Origin: VYFG01 sp965248685
Lineage (GTDB): Bacteria > Pseudomonadota > Gammaproteobacteria > Arenicellales > Poriferihabitantaceae
DNA length: 64,000 nucleotides
Assembly (NCBI GenBank): GCA_965248685.1
Contig: CBDFKC010000002.1
Coordinates: forward strand, 558,001-622,000
Direction of reading: 5' to 3'
Shown here piece after piece: positions 1 through 8,239 of the stretch. How positions within the stretch are numbered: position 1 is the stretch's first letter; every line of letters begins with the position of its first letter. The notes beneath the pieces are model-generated. The model did not search any database, was not told the origin of the DNA, and saw only the letters and a list, made by a program, of their open reading frames with translations. The position numbers were made by a program, and so were the translations under genes.

Positions 1-1
1 T

Positions 2-931
2 CAGTCGCAAGTGTCGGATACATTTGCCGGGCGGATTAAAAGTCCAGACGGCAACAAGTTCAGTTGTGCGAGCTGGAATTCCCGCCAAACCGGTGCGCCC
101 GCCCTGGTGGATGCGTTAATTGCATTCGATTGTGTAATCAAACAGCATCACCAGGTAGGAACCCATATCGTATTTATCGCCGAACCAGTCGATATTCAAA
201 TTCGACAAACCGGTCGCGCGTTGATCTATGCCAACAGGGCCTACGGCAGCGCCAGGGAATTAAATCAGTTTATTGGGCACGAGGGAGATTCAGCTGAAAA
301 AGATTGTCTTCGAATTGCCTGTTTCGCAACCATTGGTCCATTTTTTATCCCGCGGTTGGTACGGGGGTTTTTGGCAGATAACCCTGCCACCCGATTCGAA
401 TTATTTGAGGGAACCGAACGAGAAATCGAGATCGGGATTGCAGACAATAGATTTGACTTAGTACTAATGTACGATTCACCAGCGATTCAAGACGACCATA
501 AGGAGCAATTGGCAGCGACATCTCCCCATGTATTGTTACCAGCCAGGCATGCGCTGGCGAGCAAACATAGAATTTCTCTGCATGATCTGGCCGATCAACC
601 CATGGTATTGCTTGATATTTCCCCTAGCCGCGACTATTTCACTTCGTTATTCAATTCTCAAGAACTCGAACCGATGATCCGATTTCGGTCGCCGTCATTT
701 GAAACCGTACGAGGAATGGTGGCGAATGGGTTGGGTTTTAGCCTGCTGGTTTCCAAGCCGGCGAATAATATGAGTTATGATGGCAATGCCCTTATCTCTC
801 GGCCGATTGAGGAAACGGTGAACAGTGGAAGTGTCATTATGCGCAGAACGGGAAATACTGTCAGTCAGTCTGAGCTAGTGGACTCGTTCGCTAATCATTG
901 CCTCCAATTCTTTGCAGACTGGGGGATTTAG
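2..931 (+). CDS. Flavin reductase-like domain fused to LysR-type effector-binding domain (5' end cut by window)
   Basis: The frame is open to the left edge, so the gene begins outside the window; a GTG at 11 is only the first internal start codon. Counting from that GTG, about residues 1-85 resemble the C-terminal half of the HpaC-type flavin reductase family (TGAPALVDAL, FDC, GTHIVFI, YANRAYG). From about residue 97 to the end (LRIACFATIGPFFIPRL, ELFEG, MVANGLGFSLL) the chain looks like the periplasmic-binding-fold effector domain of LysR regulators. No LysR helix-turn-helix is seen in the visible part. The pairing suggests a flavin reductase whose activity or partner is tuned by a small ligand, but the role is inferred. 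The two domain calls are fairly secure; the full length and substrate are unknown. Confidence 0.75.
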   Translation, partial: QSQVSDTFAGRIKSPDGNKFSCASWNSRQTGAPALVDALIAFDCVIKQHHQVGTHIVFIAEPVDIQIRQTGRALIYANRAYGSARELNQFIGHEGDSAEKDCLRIACFATIGPFFIPRLVRGFLADNPATRFELFEGTEREIEIGIADNRFDLVLMYDSPAIQDDHKEQLAATSPHVLLPARHALASKHRISLHDLADQPMVLLDISPSRDYFTSLFNSQELEPMIRFRSPSFETVRGMVANGLGFSLLVSKPANNMSYDGNALISRPIEETVNSGSVIMRRTGNTVSQSELVDSFANHCLQFFADWGI

Positions 932-970
932 GTAGAATACAGATTCACTATCTGCCAACGTATTTAAGTT

Positions 971-1558
971 TTGATTCAATCCATATCAAGTCCTGTGCAA
1001 CTCGACTTATTCCAGAGCGCCGATGAAGTAACGAAAGATGAACCGGAAGTAACTTATGTTCCTGACTTAGTACCGGATCATAGAAAGTGGTTTGACTATT
1101 TAAACACCAACGTAACCTGGAACACCCGACTTCAATCCCGCAAGACCGTTACCTTCGGTGCATCCTATAATTACCGAAAGGGTACTCGGAAAAACCGGGA
1201 AATGCCTGAATTTTTATCGCCAATTTGCGCAAAGATTGAGCAGGAATTCGGGTTTTGGCCAAATAACTGCCTTATCAATAACTATCCCGACGGGAATCAC
1301 TATATTAGCTATCATTCCGACCAGGATCTCGAAATGAAACAGCACACTGGTGTTGCAATCGTTTCGCTGGGTGCAGTTCGGGAAATGACTCTGCGAAAAA
1401 TAGATGATCACACCGTGAAATTTTACTATCCCCTGCAATCCGGATCAGTTTTCTATATGGAAGATCGAATTCAGAAGATCTGGCAACACGGCGTACTGAA
1501 GCGATCTGGATGTGGTCATCGGATAAGTTTATCGTTTCGCCTGTTGCATACCGAGTAG
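971..1558 (+). CDS. AlkB-like Fe(II)/2-oxoglutarate dioxygenase
   Basis: The 195-residue protein has the AlkB-family iron-binding set: H115 and D117 in YHSDQD, H173 in WQHGV, and the 2-oxoglutarate-binding arginines in a RISLSFR motif at residues 184-190 (RxNxTFR in E. coli AlkB). The stretch NNYPDGNHYISYHSD at 103-117 is typical of AlkB homologues such as ALKBH2/3-like bacterial proteins. Family members repair alkylated bases by oxidative demethylation, and this is the likely role. The start is TTG at 971, because an in-frame TAA lies at 965; a GTG at 995 is the alternative. No convincing ribosome-binding site was seen. It is a single gene following the LysR-domain fusion by 39 bp. Confidence 0.88.
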   Translation: MIQSISSPVQLDLFQSADEVTKDEPEVTYVPDLVPDHRKWFDYLNTNVTWNTRLQSRKTVTFGASYNYRKGTRKNREMPEFLSPICAKIEQEFGFWPNNCLINNYPDGNHYISYHSDQDLEMKQHTGVAIVSLGAVREMTLRKIDDHTVKFYYPLQSGSVFYMEDRIQKIWQHGVLKRSGCGHRISLSFRLLHTE

Positions 1559-1685
1559 CTATATATATTTATACTCTATTTGATAACGTCAGATTCAAGA
1601 TTCGACGTAATCATGAACCGGTCGTAGAATACTCGTTGCTGTCGTTAGGTAGTTTTTTGATGAGGCTGGCAACGACCTATTCCAG

Positions 1686-2390
1686 TTATCCACCGATGAA
1701 GCAATTGAGTGCACGGAGTGTGGTTCGTTTCAGTGATGGAGTAGACGCGTGCAAATTAGTAGCACTGTCTCTAGTATTTTTTTGTATTTGTATCGACCAC
1801 ATTAGGCTTCTGATTTCACGAAAGTAAGTAAAGCTATGTACAAGTGCTCCGTTTGCAATATAGTTAAAATTCTTGTTGATGATTAGATTGAAAACCGTTT
1901 CCTGACTCTGATCTGGCCGGGAGTCGAAAACTTTTTTAATTACGGTCTTTCCAGTCTTGTTGATAAGTTCGATACTGTCATCTGAAGTAATATTTCGGGC
2001 CTTTAGCCAATGATTGTTTATTCGAAATGAATGAGTCGCAGTCGTCTTTATCGTGACATTGTCCTCCAGTTGAATTGACCATATCTCACTGTTTTCATAT
2101 TTCTTGACGCACAAAATTTCCTGTGGTTCGGGTTTTCCAGTTCGACGATTAATCGAATGAACCAAATCCGAGTTATCCAACTCTGCAATTTTCTGGGAGC
2201 CAAAAGGTGTAGTAATCTCCGTATCTCCAGAAAAACATCCCCCTCCTCGATACCTGATTTTTTCATCACCCTTACGCTGGGCGACTTGCCTATTCCGATA
2301 GTGTCCTAATATTTCCGGTTTAAGTTGTGATTGCGGCACATTAGTTGGCGGACAACCTTTAACAGGGTAATCTTCAAGCGAATCACTCAT
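1686..2390 (-). CDS. Free-standing Hint (hedgehog/intein) domain protein
   Basis: The start is the ATG at 2390; a TTG two codons upstream is less likely. The 234-residue protein has a complete Hint module: nucleophile C52 in GGGCFSGDTEI, the block-B TxxH motif T117-H120 (TTATH), and a C-terminal block VFNLIINKNFNYIANGALVHS ending at H185-S186. In inteins and pretoxin Hint domains the last residues are usually His-Asn; here it is His-Ser, so C-terminal cleavage by Asn cyclisation is not expected, while an N-S shift at C52 remains possible, as in hedgehog proteins. Before the cysteine lie 51 residues with no recognised domain, ending in RGGG. After the Hint module there are about 48 residues (FTYFREIRSLMW and a basic Ser/Thr-rich tail). 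There is no signal peptide and no obvious toxin or extein partner nearby. Function unknown. Confidence 0.75.
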   Translation of the reverse strand: MSDSLEDYPVKGCPPTNVPQSQLKPEILGHYRNRQVAQRKGDEKIRYRGGGCFSGDTEITTPFGSQKIAELDNSDLVHSINRRTGKPEPQEILCVKKYENSEIWSIQLEDNVTIKTTATHSFRINNHWLKARNITSDDSIELINKTGKTVIKKVFDSRPDQSQETVFNLIINKNFNYIANGALVHSFTYFREIRSLMWSIQIQKNTRDSATNLHASTPSLKRTTLRALNCFIGG

Positions 2391-2626
2391 GTTCAAAAAC
2401 GTGTGAAATTAAATTTATAAAGTTCAAGTTTTTTGTATCCAGAAATATGATTCAAGAATATGAAACCCAATGTTATAAACACGTGTCCAGGTCGTGAAGA
2501 GTCAAAACAGCCAGGTATGAGGTCGTTCTGGTCATTATCGATTCAATGAGAAGTATATTTCAAATTACTAATTTCGATCTACGCCAGTAGTCGGAGCAAA
2601 CAAACGCCCTTGAAACAAATCTCATC

Positions 2627-3598
2627 ATGAAGCAAAAAATATCCATAATTGGAATTGACGGTTGTACCGCTACCAATCTGATGGGAGCGGCAGATATATT
2701 TGCGACAGCCAATTTGCTCTTGCAACATATCTCCGACAAAAAATAAAGTATTTTTGATATCCAGATAGTTTCTCCCAATGGACAGCCTATACGTTGCTCA
2801 AATTCTTATACTGTTTCCGTGAACGGCAGTCTGGATCTGATCGATCCCGGCGATGTGGTTATTTGCCTGCCATTTGCCATGAAAGCGCCAAACGAATTTA
2901 TTGGGGCACTTGAACGTTGGCATTCACTGACTGATTGGCTGTCTAAAAATGGGCATTCGTTTGATCTGCTCGTGGCCACAGGGTCTGGGATATTTCTACT
3001 TGCCGAAGCAGGATTGCTTGCAGGCAAAACTACGTGCACGGCCTGGTGGTTCGATCAGTTGTTTAGGGAACGCTACCCTGACATTAAACTAGATGAAGAT
3101 TCCATCTGTGTCAGAGAGGATAATGTTTTGTGTTCTGGATTAACTAATTCGTGGTAGGACACCTACTTATGCGTTGTCGAAAAATATAGCGGGAGTAGAT
3201 ACGCAAAAATTATTTCACGGCATTTGATGATTGACTACGAACGGCGAATTCATACTCCTTTGACGTACTTATCACAGGTTCAAACCAGCGATTCCGTGGT
3301 TAACAAAGCCGATATCTGGATACAAAAATTTATATCGGAAAAAATCCACGTAGAAGATATTGCAGAATATGCGTCCGTAAGTCAAAGAACTTTAAATCGC
3401 CACTTTCAAACGGCACTCGGTATGTCGCCATTGTCCTATATCCAACAAACTAGATTGGAGAAATGCAAATTGCTTCTGGATATATCGGATATGACATTCT
3501 CCGAAATTGTAAATAGATGCGGGTATAAAGATGAAACTTCGTTTCGCCGTCTATTTAAGAGAGCCTACTCAGTGACACCTGCTGAATACCGCCGCTAG
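2627..3598 (+). pseudogene. GlxA/AraC-family regulator with DJ-1/PfpI domain, inactivated by two in-frame stops
   Basis: One reading frame runs from ATG 2627 to 3598 and encodes a full GlxA-type regulator, interrupted only by TAA at 2744-2746 and TAG at 3155-3157; no frameshift is needed. Fragment one begins MKQKISIIGIDGCTATNLMG. Fragment two is the rest of the DJ-1/PfpI-like domain, with LVATGSGIFLLAEAGLL as the nucleophile-elbow region. Fragment three begins right after the second stop (DTYLCVVEKYSGSRYAKII) and contains the two AraC helix-turn-helix motifs (VEDIAEYASVSQRTLNRHF and FSEIVNRCGYKDETSFRRLF), ending TPAEYRR. The terminal TAG (3596-3598) straddles the boundary of the IS3 element; joining across the target duplication would restore four more residues (SCQN) and then TAA. 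The good conservation points to recent inactivation. Confidence 0.85.
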
Positions 3599-3622
3599 AG
3601 GTGGCCCGGTTCTTCTGAACAA
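3597..3622. repeat. Terminal inverted repeat of the IS3 element (orfB side)
   Basis: It begins AGAGGTGGCCCGG and ends CTGAACAA. It matches the reverse complement of 4847-4872 at 19 of 26 positions by eye, perfectly over the outer 9 and the inner 8 bases. Confidence 0.75.
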
Positions 3623-3657
3623 TAAAATCTTATTTATAAGTGGCGAAGCAGCAGCCG

Positions 3658-4503
3658 TTAGGCTGCCATTGTTTCTGGCAGCCCGTTAAAGTAAACCGTA
3701 TCAGGTACCTGTCCGTCAAGACTGGAATGCGGCCTTCTTGAATTGTAAAACTGTAGGTATCTTGCAATACCGGTTCTGGCTTCGGTTATCGATTCATAGG
3801 CATGCAGATAAACCTCTTCATATTTCACTGATCGCCATAGTCGCTCAACAAATACATTGTCTCTCCACGCGCCTTTGCCGTCCATGCTGATTTGAATCTC
3901 ATTGTCTTTCAATAATCCGATAAATGCATCGCCGGTAAATTGACTGCCCTGGTCAGTGTTCATGATGTCGGGCGTGCCATATTTCTGGATTGCTTCTTCA
4001 ACCGCATCAAGACAGAATGAAACATCCATCGTATTCGATATGCGGTGACTCAATACGCGGCGGGTATGCCAATCAAGAACGACGGTCAGGTACACAAATC
4101 CCTTCGCCATGGGTATATAAGTGATATCCATCGCCCAAACTTGATTGGGGCAATGGATGCTTAAGTCCCGTAATAAATAGGGATAGATGCGATGTGCGGG
4201 GTGACGCAATGTCGTCCTGGGCTTGCGATAGAGCGCCTCTACGCCCATTTTACGCATCAGGGTCGATACATGTGTTCTACCCACCTTAAATCCCTCTAAA
4301 CGCAGCATATCTCGCAACATCCGTGCACCGGCAAAGGGATGAGCCAAATGGAGTTTATCGATACGGCGCATCATGGCTTGATCTCTTTCACTGATTGGAT
4401 GCGGTTTATAGTAAAGACTGGTTCTACTGAAATTCAACAGCTTTGCCTGGCGGGTCAGAGAAAGTTTGTGATTGGGGTTGATCATTTCTTTGCGCTCAGC
4501 CAC
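3658..4503 (-). CDS. IS3-family transposase OrfB (DDE integrase domain)
   Basis: This 281-residue frame carries the HTH_21-like region (DKLHLAHPFAGARMLRDML) and an rve integrase core with the DDE triad: D in WAMDITYIPM, D in NTDQGSQFT, and E in FVERLWRSVKYEEVYL. The C-terminal YLQFYNSRRPHSSLDG is characteristic of IS3-group transposases. It lies in the -1 frame relative to orfA and overlaps its end by 22 bp, so the active transposase is expected to be an OrfAB fusion made by ribosomal frameshifting. A GTG at 4503 opens this frame, but independent translation of OrfB may be weak. No inactivating change is visible. Confidence 0.95.
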   Translation of the reverse strand: MAERKEMINPNHKLSLTRQAKLLNFSRTSLYYKPHPISERDQAMMRRIDKLHLAHPFAGARMLRDMLRLEGFKVGRTHVSTLMRKMGVEALYRKPRTTLRHPAHRIYPYLLRDLSIHCPNQVWAMDITYIPMAKGFVYLTVVLDWHTRRVLSHRISNTMDVSFCLDAVEEAIQKYGTPDIMNTDQGSQFTGDAFIGLLKDNEIQISMDGKGAWRDNVFVERLWRSVKYEEVYLHAYESITEARTGIARYLQFYNSRRPHSSLDGQVPDTVYFNGLPETMAA

Positions 4504-4784
4504 CCTGCCTTGGTGAGCGCGCCTTCTAAAAAATCATTTTCCAGCGCCAGTTGACCAATCTTTGCATGTAAGGTTTTCACATCGACTGGAGGCGGTACGT
4601 TTTGACCGCCATCAAAGGCTTCAGAGGCCCTCGACAAGAGTTGGGTTTTCCACTGGGTAATTTGATTTGGATGGACATCAAACTGTTGGGACAGTTCTGA
4701 GATGCTACGGTCCCCTTTGACAGCGGCTAATGCCACTTTTGCTTTAAAGTCTGGAGAGTGGTTTCTACGAGGTCTTCTTGCCAT
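4482..4784 (-). CDS. IS3-family OrfA (DNA-binding transposase subunit)
   Basis: The 100-residue protein has the helix-turn-helix of the IS3 HTH_Tnp_1 family (FKAKVALAAVKGDRSISELS, then QFDVHPNQITQWKTQLL), followed by a leucine-zipper-like segment (KIGQLALENDFLEGAL) used for oligomerisation in this family. The ATG at 4784 is preceded on the minus strand by an AGGAG ribosome-binding site about 7 bases upstream. It ends at TGA 4484-4482 just after the predicted slippage site. OrfA normally binds the terminal repeats and regulates transposition. Confidence 0.93.
   Translation of the reverse strand: MARRPRRNHSPDFKAKVALAAVKGDRSISELSQQFDVHPNQITQWKTQLLSRASEAFDGGQNVPPPVDVKTLHAKIGQLALENDFLEGALTKAGWLSAKK
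4488..4491 (-). other. Predicted -1 programmed frameshift site (A-AAG) joining orfA to orfB
   Basis: In orfA the codons GCA-AAG-AAA-TGA contain the slippery tetramer A_AAG two codons before the stop. Slipping back one base gives AAA-GAA-ATG-ATC, which enters orfB as K-E-M-I-N. This tetramer is used by known IS3 members. It was assigned from the frame relationship only; no stimulatory hairpin was worked out. Confidence 0.65.
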
Positions 4785-4846
4785 GGTAAGCTCCTAAATA
4801 TTGGCATAACAATGCCTGAAATTAAGCTGCTTATCCACTTATGTCG

Positions 4847-4872
4847 TTGTTCAGTTTTTCTGAGCCACCTCT
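4847..4872. repeat. Terminal inverted repeat of the IS3 element (orfA side)
   Basis: Read from the outside in (minus strand) it is AGAGGTGGCTCAG followed by AAAAACTGAACAA, mirroring the repeat at 3597-3622. The orfA promoter is expected just inside it. Confidence 0.75.
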
Positions 4873-5207
4873 GCTCTTGTCAAAATTAACTGCGGAGCTG
4901 TTGGAAAGACTCGATTTAAAGGAGAAAAACAAAAGGGTTACGATGAAACCCCTGTGTACAAATTCACCTCTCATATCCCTGTTAGCGGTTATTTAGACCG
5001 GATATCCCAACACAATGTTGGTGAAAAAACACCGTTAGGCGGCGATAGTCAATCCTGCTATTGGGCGTGCTATGAAGAATCAGTGGATAGCAGTTGCAGT
5101 ATTTCTGGCTAGTCTATCAACGGCGAAAACGGCCAAAAACGAGCAATGAGGGTGCTCCAACAGCGAATAATAGCGAGAAGGCAGGTCGCAATATATTAGC
5201 GAGCAGA
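4873..5207. other. Non-coding stretch after the IS element
   Basis: No confident gene. The first bases (GCT, then CTTGTCAAAATTAA) are the displaced 3' end of the GlxA-type pseudogene. A 25-codon frame at 5072-5149 on the plus strand (MKNQWIAVAVFLASLSTAK) looks like a bare signal peptide and may be the decayed 5' end of a secreted protein gene, but it stands alone and is not called as a gene. Confidence 0.5.
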
Positions 5208-5636
5208 TCACTGTTTTGTTGCCAATATCTGAAAAACTTCTTTAGACATTGAAAATCCCTTTGGGCGGGTTGTCATGTCACGGGAAATTTGTATCTTCAG
5301 GGTTCGCTCATCAACGAATTGAGCAATCATCGGTATTCGTCGTTTCTCTATTGATCCTATCAAGATAACTATATCGAGGTGTATGGAATCTTGGCCCGTA
5401 TTTCTCGACCACTCTACAGTGCCGTTTGTCATCGTTTTCGTGCTTAAAAGTGGAACACCCTGAAATTTAACATCGGCACTCTTATCTTCGCTGAACACGA
5501 ACATCGTTGAGTCTCCATCAGAATCTATACCTGCCCATTTTCCGACAATACTTGTATCACTTATATCGGCATGAGATAAACTGAGCCAGAACACAGCACC
5601 TACTAAGGCGACAATAATAGTAAAAAATTTGTTCAT
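5208..5636 (-). CDS. Small secreted protein of unknown function
   Basis: The start is placed at ATG 5636, because it gives a clean Sec signal peptide (MNKFFTIIVALVGAVFWLSLSHA, cleavage probably after SHA); the frame stays open further upstream without signal-like sequence. The mature part is about 119 residues. It opens DISDTSIVGKWAGIDSDGDS and alternates beta-rich segments (MFVFSEDKSADVKFQG, GTVEWSRNTG, RTLKIQISRDM), a pattern like a small lipocalin-type or beta-sandwich periplasmic protein. There are no cysteines in the mature chain and no catalytic motif. I do not recognise the family. It has no operon partner. Confidence 0.6.
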   Translation of the reverse strand: MNKFFTIIVALVGAVFWLSLSHADISDTSIVGKWAGIDSDGDSTMFVFSEDKSADVKFQGVPLLSTKTMTNGTVEWSRNTGQDSIHLDIVILIGSIEKRRIPMIAQFVDERTLKIQISRDMTTRPKGFSMSKEVFQILATKQ

Positions 5637-6495
5637 GGTGTGGTGATTTGGAGATTTCCACTTTTGAAGTTTAGATGTGAATAAGCAATGGATTGGTTCG
5701 ACATTTTGCTTAACTAGAAAACAAATAGAATTTACACTATTTTTTGGAGTGAGCGGGCTTTTAAAATATATCGCCAACAAGCATAGGTCCGTATATGGGC
5801 GCGACAAGGCAAGAACATAATATACCTATGAATATCTATCAGGTGACCATGGTTCTCGTACCTCATTTTCCTTAGCGCCCGGATAGAGATCGAATTTGGA
5901 ACTGCTAATTGGTAGATTTCAAGCAATGGTGGTAGACGGCAAGGAGCGGGCATAGACGGTCAAATAAAATCGATTCGTCTAAATGCTCAACATTTTTCGT
6001 CTGCTATACGACCGTAGAAGTGGTCACTTGAGCATTCACATTGAATGAGTGCTCACGACCCTCAAGAGCCATTCATCCATCAGATTTAGTCAGCATTTGC
6101 GATCCACAATACAAGCTTAAACTCTTATTTCCTGTTAATAGGTAAAGAACTAAAAAGTCAAAAACTACATGGGCCTGGTAACACGGAACCCGACGACATA
6201 GGCCCAGGAGTCGATAACGATTGCGGCGCGTAAAGATTTAATCGGACGATACAATAGTTGTAATGGTGGAGGACGAGGAGCACTTTTTAACAATATGAAT
6301 AGCAAATGTGTGGATATGAAACACCAGCTGAGCGATTCAACTCCTGTATTGCGCTGACTCATTGAACTCACTGTAAACTTCGGCTGATCAGTGTCCAATA
6401 GTATTTAACTGGATCTGTAATTTCAGTAAGATCGACCCCATTTATTACCAAACGTAATTTTTCATTTCCTCATCACTTCTTTCCGCCCTTGTCAA
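5637..6495. other. 859-bp gap without a recognisable gene
   Basis: Short minus-strand frames (5732-5953 and 6165-6398) have no recognisable domains, no good ribosome-binding sites and unconvincing composition. I saw no tRNA, no strong terminator and no IS ends. The stretch contains the promoter regions of the flanking divergent genes and is probably accessory or decayed DNA. Confidence 0.5.
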
Positions 6496-7674
6496 ATGGT
6501 TACCAGTGTTTCTCCACTCAATCGACCGGCTGACGTAAATATCGGCAACTGGCGCGAGTACCCCCAGAGTCAGTGGTCGTTTCAATTTGTCCGCGAACTT
6601 ATTCCTACAGCTGTTATTGCAGCAGCGAATCCAATTGGTTCAACTGCCGGGGATGGATTGAGCGATCTTGAACATATGACAGTGAAGTCGCCGACAGGTA
6701 GCTGCGAGTTTGTCGAATTGTTGCAGCAAAGCCAGACCAATGGATTGCTGGTACTACACCGAGGGATGCCAGTGGCGCAGTGGAACGCTCCATATTTCGA
6801 CCCGGTTAACCCCCACATATTGTTTTCGATCAGTAAATCGGTTACCGCAATGCTTGCTGGTATCCTGCAGTCCCAAGGACTGATTGACTTCGAAGCGCCC
6901 GTCCAGGGCTATCTGCCCGGTGTGAAAGACTGCGTCTATCAAGACTGCCGCGTCCGGCATTTGCTGGATATGTCGGTGGCGCTTGATTTTGAGGAAAATT
7001 ATACCGATCCCCGCAGCGAGTATATGCAGTACCGGGTTGTTGCCGGATGGAATCCGGTAGACCAGAATTCCCCGAGTTTCGCTCTTGAGGAATTTTTGTA
7101 TTCATTGAAAAAGTCGAAAGACAATCACGGCCACGCGTTTCTGTATCGCTCACCAAATTCGGATCTGCTTGGGCTACTACTTGAGAGAGTTGGCGGTAAA
7201 CCCCTTGCCACCCTGCTTTCTGAACACCTGTGGCAACCCATGGGAGCGTCCTCGGATGGGTATATAACGGTTGATCCAAAGGGACTTGGGCGCGGCGCTG
7301 GAGGTATTTGTATCACTCTCGATGATCTCGCTCGCATCGGCCAGTTATTTCTTGATAACGGCAAAGTTAATGATAGGCAAGTGATCTCAGCCGAATGGAT
7401 CGAAGACACCTGTAATAATGGCGATCAGTCGGCCTGGGATCGTGGAAACTACAAACACAAACTACCAAATGGAAACTATCGCAACAAATGGTATCAAATT
7501 GGTGATCAGGATAAATCCATGTGCGCTCGAGGTATCCACGGGCAGCTGCTGTATATTAATCCGGCTCGATCCGTAGTAATCGCAAAACTGGCATCTCAGC
7601 CTGCCCCCCTGAACGACGATATGACAACCTGTATGCTGATGGCATTTGATAAGATTGCCACGCAGTATAGTTAA
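6496..7674 (+). CDS. NylB-like serine hydrolase (beta-lactamase/esterase family VIII fold)
   Basis: The 392-residue protein has the catalytic SxxK motif S111-I-S-K114 (LFSISKSVTAML) and the second motif around Y217 (YRSPNSDLLGLLLERV), where 6-aminohexanoate-dimer hydrolase (NylB) and related enzymes carry the catalytic Tyr. NylB itself is also 392 residues. GGICITLDDLARIG and the C-terminal IHGQLLYINP, in place of a KTG motif, fit this subgroup. Family members hydrolyse esters or amides of small molecules, including linear amide oligomers; the substrate here is unknown. No signal peptide was seen, so it is probably cytoplasmic. The GNAT gene follows after 20 bp and is probably co-transcribed. 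Confidence 0.85.
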   Translation: MVTSVSPLNRPADVNIGNWREYPQSQWSFQFVRELIPTAVIAAANPIGSTAGDGLSDLEHMTVKSPTGSCEFVELLQQSQTNGLLVLHRGMPVAQWNAPYFDPVNPHILFSISKSVTAMLAGILQSQGLIDFEAPVQGYLPGVKDCVYQDCRVRHLLDMSVALDFEENYTDPRSEYMQYRVVAGWNPVDQNSPSFALEEFLYSLKKSKDNHGHAFLYRSPNSDLLGLLLERVGGKPLATLLSEHLWQPMGASSDGYITVDPKGLGRGAGGICITLDDLARIGQLFLDNGKVNDRQVISAEWIEDTCNNGDQSAWDRGNYKHKLPNGNYRNKWYQIGDQDKSMCARGIHGQLLYINPARSVVIAKLASQPAPLNDDMTTCMLMAFDKIATQYS

Positions 7675-7694
7675 CAATCTTTCAATAAATTTAT

Positions 7695-8186
7695 ATGTAT
7701 AACCGACCTCTGGTGCCGGATCAATTTGCAGTTCCGGAAAGTTTAACTACTGATCGAATAACACTACGGCCACTGGTGGTCGAAGATGTAGACAATGATT
7801 TTGCCGCGGTAATGTCCAGTGAAGTCCGATTGCGAACAATTTTTCGCCCTGGGGGCGACTGGCCACTTGGCCTGACTCTGGAGCAAAATAAGCTGGAACT
7901 GGCCTGGCATCAGGTCGAATTTCAACTCAGAACGTCCTTTGCCTATACCGTGGTAAATCTGGCGGATAGCGAGATACTTGGATGTATGTATATTTATCCG
8001 ATCGAAGGTGAAGAATATGAGGTTGAAGTAAATATGTGGGTACGGGAATCGGAGGCTAATACGGGGCTGGACGCGCATTTGTATCAGACCGTACGAGATT
8101 GGATCAGGGAAGTTTGGCCGTTTTCAAGGGTGGCATATCCCGGACGCGAAATCCCATGGGAAGAGTGGGACAAATTTGTTCTCTAG
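7695..8186 (+). CDS. GNAT-family N-acetyltransferase-like protein
   Basis: The 163-residue protein begins with the RimJ/RimL-like opening LTTDRITLRPLVVEDVDNDF and contains a beta-4 segment (SEILGCMYIYPIEGEEYEVEVNMWV) typical of GNAT folds. The pyrophosphate-binding loop (Q/RxxGxG/A) is not clearly preserved: the region after EVNMWVRESEANTGLDAHLYQTV is short of glycines, so activity is uncertain. It lies between the NylB-like hydrolase and the thioesterase on the same strand, with short gaps (20 and 53 bp). The acceptor is unknown. Confidence 0.65.
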   Translation: MYNRPLVPDQFAVPESLTTDRITLRPLVVEDVDNDFAAVMSSEVRLRTIFRPGGDWPLGLTLEQNKLELAWHQVEFQLRTSFAYTVVNLADSEILGCMYIYPIEGEEYEVEVNMWVRESEANTGLDAHLYQTVRDWIREVWPFSRVAYPGREIPWEEWDKFVL

Positions 8187-8239
8187 CAGAGAATAACAAT
8201 CGAAGCAGCACCGACAAACCAGAACTGACAAACAAGACG

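Larger units (their letters stand above)
3597..4872 (-). mobile_element. IS3-family insertion sequence, apparently complete (about 1276 bp)
   Basis: The element encodes overlapping orfA and orfB on the minus strand, between imperfect inverted repeats starting AGAGGTGGC at both outer ends. A 3-bp direct repeat GCT flanks it (3594-3596 and 4873-4875), which is within the 3-4 bp duplication normal for IS3 elements. The ends were placed by matching the terminal repeats by eye; the element could be read as 5 bp shorter at each end if the usual terminal TG...CA is preferred, but then no direct repeat is found. It sits at the extreme 3' end of the GlxA-type pseudogene, transcribed against it. Both reading frames are intact, so the copy may be active. 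Confidence 0.85.

Noticed and set aside
1510..1827. 105-codon plus-strand frame after the AlkB-like gene
   Set aside because: It overlaps the AlkB 3' end and the Hint protein's tail in antisense, has no domain or ribosome-binding site, and no coherent composition.
5637..6495. Possible genes in the 859-bp gap (minus frames at 5732-5953 and 6165-6398)
   Set aside because: No start signals, domains or sensible composition; more likely decayed or regulatory DNA.
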